Positions 19,301 to 28,300 of a DNA stretch of 64,000 nucleotides are shown piece after piece. The notes beneath the pieces were generated by a model. That model worked only from the letters and a program-made list of their open reading frames with translations. It made no database searches and had not been told where the DNA came from. Made by a program: the position numbers and the translations under genes. Within the stretch, counting starts at the first letter, position 1. Every line of letters starts with the position of its first letter. The stretch covers positions 1,335,933-1,399,932 of the forward strand of contig NW_008705562.1 of the NCBI RefSeq assembly GCF_000186865.1, read 5' to 3'. The stretch is from Aureococcus anophagefferens (lineage: Eukaryota > Sar > Pelagophyceae > Pelagomonadales > Pelagomonadaceae).

Positions 19301-22300
19301 GCGGGGCAGCGCGACGACGACGGCGCCGCCCGCGGCCCCGCCGACGTCCTCCGCGTCGCCCGCGTCCGCCGCGAGGCGGCCCGGGCTCGCCGCGCCGTCG
19401 CTCGAGAGCCCCAGGGACCGGCCGAGGTCCGCGTAGTCCACGGAATCGCAGACGCTGCGGCTCCGGCCGTCGTCGGACGAGCCCTGGGAGTCCGCGGACG
19501 ACTGGCGCGACCGCGGCTCGCGCGGCGTCTCCGACGAGAAGAGGCCCCGGAGCTTGCCCGCGAGCGTCGGCCGCCGCAGGGGCGTCGGCGGCAGCGACGC
19601 CGTCGGCGCGCGGCGCGTCGTCGACGACAGCTCGTCGACCGTGTCGGCGAACTCCTTGGCCAGGCGCCGCAGGTCGCCGTGCGAGAGCGCGAGGCCCGCG
19701 GCGTCGTCGAGCGCGACGGCCGCGCCGCGCGTGTCGGCGCTCCGGAGCCACTTGGCGAGCACCGTGCCCCGGACGCGGTCCGGGTCGCCGCCGAGGGCGG
19801 GCCCGCGGCGCGCGGCCTCGAGCTCGCCGGCCTCGGCGGCCGTGACGACGTCGAGCTCGCCGAGCTTCGCGTCGACGGGCGCGTCCGCGACCGTCGCCAC
19901 GAAGGCGGCGAAGCGGTGCGCCAGGGCCGCCGCCGTCGCCGGGCGGAAGAGCGCCGTCGCGTAGGTGACCTTGCAGCGCAGGGACCCGTCGGCCGGGTCC
20001 GCGGCGACGCTCAGCGACACGTCGAACGCGGACGTCTCCGAATCCGTCGGCAACGACTCGAGCCGCAGCGCACCCTCCAGCTCCAGCGACGACCCGGGGA
20101 TGGCCAAAAAGGGCGTCAGCGCGTCGCCCGGCGCCGCCGCGCGCTCCAGCGCGAAGAGGGTCTGGAAGAGCGCGGGCCGCGACGCGTCAAAGTCCGCGGC
20201 CAATCCTAGATCGTCGACGAGCTTCGCGAGCGGATAGTCCTGGTGGTGCACGGCGCCGACGACGGCGTCGCGCGCCGCGGCGAGCGCGTCGCCGAAGGTC
20301 GCGTCCGTGTGGAACGCGATGCGCAGCGGCATCGCGTTGACGCAGTGGCCCAGAATCTTCTCGCGCTCGTCCGTGCCGCGGCACGCGAGCGGCGCGCCGA
20401 CGACGATCTCGCCGCGCTTCGCGTCCTTCGTGCGCTCGTCGGCCCGCGCGTGGCGGTGGAGGAAGGCCGCCCAGGCCGTGAGGAGCGCCACGTAGAGCGT
20501 GCAGCCCCGGTCGCGCGCGCGCGCCTGGAGCCTCTCCGCGACCGCGCCCTCGACCGCCGCCGCGACCGTCGCGCCGGCGAACTTCTGCAGCGACGGCCGC
20601 GGGAAGTCCGTCGGCAGCTCGAGGATCGGCAGGTCGCCCTTGCCGACGAGCTCGCCGCGCCAGTAGGCGAGGGACGCCTGCGCGTCGGCCGACTCGAAGT
20701 ACGCCGCCCGCTGCCACCGGCCGAACGCCGCGTACGACACGGCCGGCTCCCGCGCCGCCCCGGCCTCGCCGGCGACGCGCCGCGCGTACTCGCGGGCGAC
20801 GTCGTCGAGCAGCAGCCCCAGGCTCCAGCCGTCGCAGGCGACGTGGTGCAGCGTGAGCTGGAGCTCGCCGCCGAGGGCCTTGGCCGCGCGCTGCGCGGCG
20901 CCGTCGACGAGCGCGAGCGACGCGCGCGTCGCGCCGTCGAGGGTCGCCGCCGACGCCTTGCCGCCGCTGCCCGTGTCCCGCGGCGGCTTCTGGGGCGTCT
21001 TCGCCTTGAGGGCCGCGCGCGTCGACCGCCGCCGCGCGGGCGACAGCGACCGCGCGCGCGCGCCGTCGCCCGAGGCGTCGCGCCCCCGCGCCGGCGCGTC
21101 GTCGTCGGCGTCGACGTAGAGGCGCCCGCGCAGCAACGGCCCCTCCTCGAGGTCGAAGGGCGTCCGCGCCTCGTCGCGCCGCAGCGCCGCGACGCGGTCG
21201 TCGTCGAGCCCCCGCGTCCGCACGACCTCGAAGTCGAGCTCCGCGTCCCCGGCCTCGAGGACGACCTGGACGGGGTCGCCGCCGTCGCCCAACGCGTAGA
21301 CGGTCCGCAGAATCGCGTGGCGCTCCTGGACGGCCTCGAGCGCCGCCGACAGCGCGCGCGCGTCGAGCGGCGCGCGGATTCTCGCCGCGAAGCACACGTT
21401 GTAGTGCGCGTCGTCGGGCGCGAGGCGCCACGACAGGTACATGCTGAGCTGGTTGTAGCTCAGCGGGTGGGGGCCCGAGGCCTCCGCCCAGGCGTCGCCG
21501 GGGAAGGCGTCGAAGGCGCTCGCGATCGCGGCGGCCTCGTCCGCGGCGTCGCCGCGCGGGCCCGCGCTCGCGGCCTCGAGGAACGCGGCGAGCGCGCGCG
21601 CCGTCGGCGCGTCGAAGATCTTCGACAGGGGCACGTCGACGTCGAAGGCGCTGCGGAGTTTCGCCGCGAGCTGCGTCGCCGCCAAGCTGTGGCCTCCGAG
21701 ATCGAAGAACGACGCGGACGCGGGCACGTACGACGATCCTAGAACCTGGGCGATGAGCTCGGCGACGATCTCCTCGAACTCGCCCCGGGGCTGGTCGCCG
21801 ACGCCGTCGGACGCCTCGAAGTCGCCGCAGGTCGCCGTCGTGACGTCGGGCAGGGCCTTGGCGTCTACTTTCCCGTTCGGCGTGTACGGGAGCTCGTCGA
21901 GCAACACGTAGCGCGCGGGCACGGCGTAGCTCGGCAGGGCGTCCGCCGCCGCGGCGCGGAGCTTGCGGACCGACAGCTTCTTGACGAGGTCCGCGGGCAC
22001 GACGTAGGCGACGAGGAACGCGGACGTCGCGTCGTCCGCGTCGGGCACCGCGAGCGCGACGTGCGCCGCGGCGACGTCCGGCCGCGCGCCGAGCGCCGCC
22101 GCGACCTCGCCGAGCTCGACGCGGAAGCCCCGGATCTGCACCTGGGAGTCCAGGCGCCGTAAGAAAACGAGGTTGCCGTCGCCGCGCCACCGCACGAGGT
22201 CGCCCGTGCGGTAGCACCGCTCCGCGGCGCCGCCGACGTCGAGGTCGACGAACTTGGCGCTCGTCAGATCCTCGCGGTCCAGGTAGCCCCGGGCGACGCC

Positions 22301-25300
22301 GACGCCGCCCACGAAGAGCTCGCCGGGCACGCCCACGGGGCACAGCGTCTTGCCGTTCGCCGTGTCGACGACGAACAGGCGCCGGAGCGCGAGCGGTTTC
22401 CCGATGGGCGGCGCGTCGAGGCCGCCGCCCACGTTAAAGGCCGCGCAGGCGATCGTCGCCTCCGTCGGGCCGTACTCGTTGAGCAACTTGAGGGACCCCA
22501 GGAGGTGGTCCGGCAGCCCCCGGTGCAGCGCGTCGCCGCCCGTGTGCGCGGTCCGCAGCGCCGGGCACGAGTCGAAGCCCCGGCCCTTCTCCAGCTTCAG
22601 CACGAGCTCCAGGAGCGCCGTCGGCACGAAGGCCACGGTCACGCGCGACCGCCGGAGCCACGCGCAGAGCGCGCCGGGGTCGACCTTGGCGGCCTCGGGC
22701 GCGAAGTCGACCGCCGCGCCCACGAAGAGGCCCGGCCAGACCTCGAACCCAAAGGCGTCAAAGGCCGCGCCCGCCACCTGGGCGAAGACGTCCTCGCAGC
22801 CGCAGGGGTCGCCGTAGACCTTCGTCGCCAGGTTCCAGCACAACGCCACCAGTCCGCCGTGGGGCACCAAGACGCCCTTGGGCGTGCCCGTGGACCCGCT
22901 CGTGAAAATGATGTTCAGCACGGGATCCGCGCCGTCGTCGTGCGCGACGGCCGCGGCCCTGGCGATCTTCCGCGGCGCGGCGTGGCCGCGGCACGCGCCG
23001 TGGGCGCCCCAGAGCGACCCGCCGAGGCCGCCCGCGACGGCGACGACCGCGCGCTCGTCTTCGTCGTCGGCCAGCGTCGCGCGCCACATGCCCGCGCCGC
23101 CGACCTCGTCGCCGAGCGTCACGAAGGCCTCGCCGCGCGCGTCGTCGAGCACGAGGATCGCCGCCCTCGACTGCAAGACCACCGTCGTCTTCCGCGCGCG
23201 CGGCACCTTGACGTCGATGGGCACGTAGGGCCGCTTGCCCAGGGCCGCGCCCAGGAAGGCCACGACGACGAGCGGGCCCCGGCGGCAGCAGACGGCGACG
23301 CAGGCGTCGCCCGGCGCCGCGGCGGCCCACGCGTCGCGGAGCGACGACGCGCGAGCTGCGAGCTCGCCGTACGTGAGCTCCTCCATCTCCGGCGGCTCCT
23401 GCGACTTGAGGCGCCGCAGCGCCACGCGGCCCGCGTGCGCCGACGCCGCGTAGAGCACGTGCGCGTCCAGCAAACGGGCGACGCCCGGCCGGGAGGGCGC
23501 GGCGTCCGCGCCGACGCCGAGGTCGCGCGCCGCTCGCTCGTCCGCGGGCCCCAGCAGCGGGAAGTCGAAGAGGGGCGCGTCGACGTCGGCGACGCTCGAC
23601 GCGACGAGGTTCGCGAAGGCTCTCAGGAGCCGGTCGCCCGTCGCCGCGTCGAAGAGGTCCGCCGCGTAGAGGAGCTCGCACCGCGCGGCGCCGCCGCCGC
23701 CGACGACGACGGTGAGCGTCGCGTCGAAGGGGCAGCTGCGGCGCGACGCGGGGAGCGCCAGGGGTTTCAGCGCGAGGCCCCGGCGCTCCCACCAGGCCCC
23801 GTCGCCCGCGTCGGCGCCCGCCGACGGCGCCGTCGCGCCCGCGAGCACGCGCGCGAGCGCGCCGTCGTCGCCCAGGGGCGTCTCGTGGAGCGCGAACATG
23901 GTCTGGAAGACGGCGTGGCGCGACCCGTCGCCGGCGCCGCGGCAGGCGGCGTGCTCGCGCGCGACGTCCGCGAAGGGCAGCGCGCCGTGGCGCCGCGCGG
24001 CCTCGAGCGCGCCGCCGACGCGCCGGCAGAGCGCCGCGAGCGTCAGCGGCCCGTCCGCGCCGTCCTCGAGGCGCACGTGGAGCGGCAGGCTGTTCACGCA
24101 GCAGGCCACGAGGTCGTCGCCGGCGCCCCCGAGGCCGTCGCGGTTCGCGCCGGGCACGCCGACGACGACGTCGCGCTGGCTCGCGAAGCGGCCGAGCGTC
24201 GCGGCCCAGAGCGACGCGTAGACGCAGAGCGGCGACACGCGCCACTGGCGCGCCCCAAAGGCGACGGCGCGGACGAGGGCGTCGTCGAGGGCCGCCGCGG
24301 CGCAGCCCGCGCGGAACGTGGGCCTCTTCGGCCGCGGCCGGTCCGTGGACACGTCGAGGGCCGTCGCCGCGCCGCCGTCGCCGCGCGAGAACGCGTCGCG
24401 CCAGAAGGCCACGGCCGCGTCGCGCCGCGGGCTCGACGCGTAGGGCCCCCGCTGCCACGCGGCGACGGCGCCGAGCAGGCCCGGGGTCTCCGGCCTCACC
24501 GCGTCGCCGCCGTACGCGTCCGCGACGTCGCGGAGCAAAATCTCCAGGGCCCAGAGGTCGACGGCGACGTGGTGGAAGACGAGGGCGAGGGCCCGCGGCA
24601 CGCCGCCGCTCGTCACGAGCGTCGCGAAGACCAGCGGACCGTCGCCGTCGAAGGGCTCCGGCGTCCGCGCCGCGGCGGCGGCGACGGCGGCCGCGGCGTC
24701 GTCGCTCTCCGTCGCGGACCAGCACGCGGACGCCGCGGCGTCGCCGTCCAACGGCTCGGCGTAGCGCTCGCCGTCCTCCTCGACGTAGCGCGTGCGCAGC
24801 GCCTCGCGCGCGCGCACGACGGCCTTCACCGCGGCCTCGAGCCGGGCGGCGTCCGCGTCGGGCCGGAGCCACGCGCACACGGGCACGGCGTAGAGCGACG
24901 CGCGGCCCGGGCCGGACCGGTCCCGCTCGAGCCAGAAGGCCTCCTCGGACCGCGTCGGCGGCCGCCGGCCGGCGCGCGGCGCCGCGTCGAAGCGCGGGAG
25001 CGCGGGGCCGGCGTCGTCGTCGTCGCCGTCGTCGCCCGCGGCCTCCTCGAGGAGGGCCGTGGCGAGGCTCCCCGCCGGCGGCGCCGCCTGGCCCTTGCGC
25101 AGCGCGCGCGCCACGGAGCGCACGGACGCGCTGCCCCGGAGCAACGCGTCCGCGAGGTTCGCGCCCCTGGCGAGGTCGGGCACCGCGAGCCGCAGCGCGG
25201 ACGCGACGCGCGCGGCGGCGAGGGACGTGCCCCCGAGCTCCGCGAAGACGTCGCCGGCCCGCGCGCTGCCCGACTTGAGCAGCAGCGCCCGCTCGAAGGC

Positions 25301-28300
25301 CGCGGCGACCGCGGCCTCGACGGCGTCCGCGTACGTCGCGCGCGGCGCCGCGCCGTCGCGCGCGTCGACGTCGTCGCAGTCCTCGACGGGCGGCAGGCGC
25401 CCGCGGTCGAGCTTGCCGCTCGGCGTCAGCGGCAACGCGGCGACGCGGAGCACGCGCGACGGGACCATGTACGCCGGCAGCGCGTTCGCCGCGACGCCGC
25501 GCGCGCCGCCGTCGCGCCGGAGACTCTCCAGCTCGTCCTCGTCGACGACCGCAAAGGCCACGAGGACCTTCTCCTTGACGGCCCCGTCGCCCGCGTCGAC
25601 GACCGTCGCCGCGACGGCCCGGAGCGCGCCGTGCGCGGCTAGCGCGGCCTCGACGTCGCCCAATTCGACGCGGAAGCCGCGGACCTTGACCTGGTCGTCG
25701 AGGCGCCCGACGCACTCGATGACGCCGCCGGGGAGCCACCGCCCCACGTCGCCCGACGCGTAGAGCCGCGCGGCGCCGTCGCATCGGAACCGCGCGTCGG
25801 CGTCCGGCGACGCGCCGACGTAGCCCCTGGCGAGGCACGTGCCCCCGATGAAGATCTCGCCGCGGACGCCGACGCCGCAGGGCTCGCGCGCCTTGTCGAG
25901 CACGTAGATCTTCGTGTTGTCCACGGGCGCGCCGATGGCCGGCAGCGTCGGCCAGGCCGCGCCCGCCCGGAGCTCGTGCGCGGTGCAGACGTGGCTCTCG
26001 GACGGGCCGTAGTGGTTCCAGAGCGTCGCGCCGGTTCCGCAGGCCCGCAAAAAGGTGGCGATGCCCGGCGTCACCTGGAGCCGCTCGCCCGCGGAGACGA
26101 CCTCCTTGAGGGCAACGGCCGTCGGCTCGTCGCGCCACGCGTCCGCGAGACCCGCGAGGGCCACGAAGGGCGCGAAGAGGCGCTCGACACCGCGCCGGGA
26201 GATGAGCGCCAGCAGCCCGGCGAAGTCGCGCCGCGTCGCGTCCGGGCAGAGGACGACGGCCGCGCCGGACCGCCACGTCACGAAGAGCTCCTGCGCGTGG
26301 ACGTCGAAGGACAGCGGCGCGAACTGGAGCGTCCTGCAGGGCTCGAAGCCCGGCCGCGTCGTCTGCCACCGCACTAAATTGACGAGGGCGCGGTGGGGGA
26401 GGACGACGCCCTTGGGCTTTCCCGTGGAGCCGGACGTGAAAATCACGTACGCGGGCCGCGGCCCCCAGGGGCCCGCGGGCAGCTCCTCGAAGCCGCTGGC
26501 CCTCGACCGCGAGGGCGGCGGCGTGGACAGCGCCCCGCCGTCGTCGACCAAAGCGACGAGCGCCGCGTCTTCGTCGTCGCGCGCGCCCGCGACCGCGTCC
26601 GCGAGGCCCCGCGTCGCGACGAGCACGGACGCCTTCGACGCGTCGAGCATGTAGCGCAGGCGCTCGAGGGGGTAGGACGCGTCGAGGGGCACGTAGGCGC
26701 GCGCGGCGCGGAGCACGCCGAGGATACCGACAAAGGCCGCGGGCGCGTCGCGCGGCGCGCAGACGGCCGCGGGCGGCGGCCGGAGCGACGCGCCGTCGAG
26801 CGCGACGAGGAACGCGGCCAGGACGCCGCTCAGCCGCTCTAAATCCCCGTAGGCGACGCGCGCCACGGCTTTGTCCTTGGCCTCGAACTCGAGGGCCGGC
26901 GACGACGGGGCGTCGCGCGCCGTCTCCGAGAACGCGAAGTCGTGGACGCCGCGGCCGTGGACCGCGCCCGCGTGCGCGTCGCCCGTGTCCGTCGCGTTCC
27001 ACTGGGCCACCAGACGCGTCTCGCCGTCCGTGACGAAGGAGCAGGCGTCGAGGGCATCGTGGTGCTTCAGCGCGCCCAGGCAGCTTTCGAGGAGCTTCTT
27101 GAAGTGGTCGCACGCGCGTTCGGCCGTCGCGCGGTCGTAGCGGTCCACGGCGTAGCGCACGGCGCCGGCGTGCTTCATGACGCGCTTCTTCGACCCCGCC
27201 GCGCTCCGCGCGAAGGGCGCCGGGTCCTCGCAGAGCCACAGCGTCAGACCGCTGTCCGCGAAGCCCGCGCGCTCCGCGGGCGGCGGCAGCGGCTCCAGGG
27301 GCACGCCGCCGACGTCGACGAGCTTCTTCGGCGCCCGCCCGAGCGCTCGCTGGTGCGCGTCGCCGAGGCCCAGGGCCGTCTCCGTCCAGAGCTCCGTGCC
27401 GGACCAGCGGCTCGCCTTCGAGGCCGTCTCGAAGCGCGCGCCGCGCATCGCGTCGCTCAGCAGCACGGCCTCGGGCACGTGGTCCTTGTGGGCCAGGGCG
27501 CCGTCGACGGCCTTGCGCGTCGCCGCCAGCGCGTCGCGGAACGTGCGGCAGCCGCTCAGGCGCACGCGCACGGGGATCCACGACGCCGCGTCGCCGACGA
27601 CGAAGTCGAGGCCCAGGTCGTTCTCGTGGCCGACCAGGATGGACACGACGACGTCGCTCAGGTCGCCCTTGGCGCCGTCGCTCGAGCCGTAGCGCTCGTA
27701 CTTGCCCAGCAGCGTCGCGTAGACCGCCAGCAGCGACACGAACGTGTCCGCGCCCTCCGCGCGGCGGCACGCGGCGTAAAACTCCGCGACGACGCCCGCG
27801 TCCACGGCAAAGGGCACGACCCGCGCCCGCCGCGTCTCCCGGCCCGGCGGCGGCGCGGGCCGGTCCGCGACGCCGTCCAAACTCAGCTCGTCCAGGCGCA
27901 GGCCGCCGAGCTCGCGGTCCCAGTACGCGGCCGCGCGCTCCGCGGCCGCGCCGCCGCGGTTGTGCGCGCGGCGCCACTCGCAGAAGTCGACGACGGGCGA
28001 CCCGTCGCCGGCCGTGAGCAGGCGCGCGCGCCGGCCCTTCTTCGGGTCCACGAGGATGGCCGACACGCGGCGCCAGTCGTCCAAGAGGGCCATGAGCTCG
28101 CCGACGTCCGCGGCGAGGCGGTGCACGCACAGCAGCAACAGGCTGCCCCGGCCCGCGCGCGACGGCGCGCGGCCGTCGGCGTCGTGCTCGCTCTGGACGC
28201 CGATGTCGAGGAGCGTCGCGCGCAGGAGCTGGCCCCGGCCCACGTCCATCGCGCCGTCGTCGAGCGCCTCCTTGACGGCCGCGCGGAGCTCGTCGCTGTC

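Noticed and set aside
16236..19751. Long second frame antisense or offset to the NRPS
   Set aside because: Arg/Gly-rich shadow; the NRPS frame holds all domain motifs. Similar shadows at 20187-22343, 22505-25642 and 22758-28130 were rejected for the same reason.
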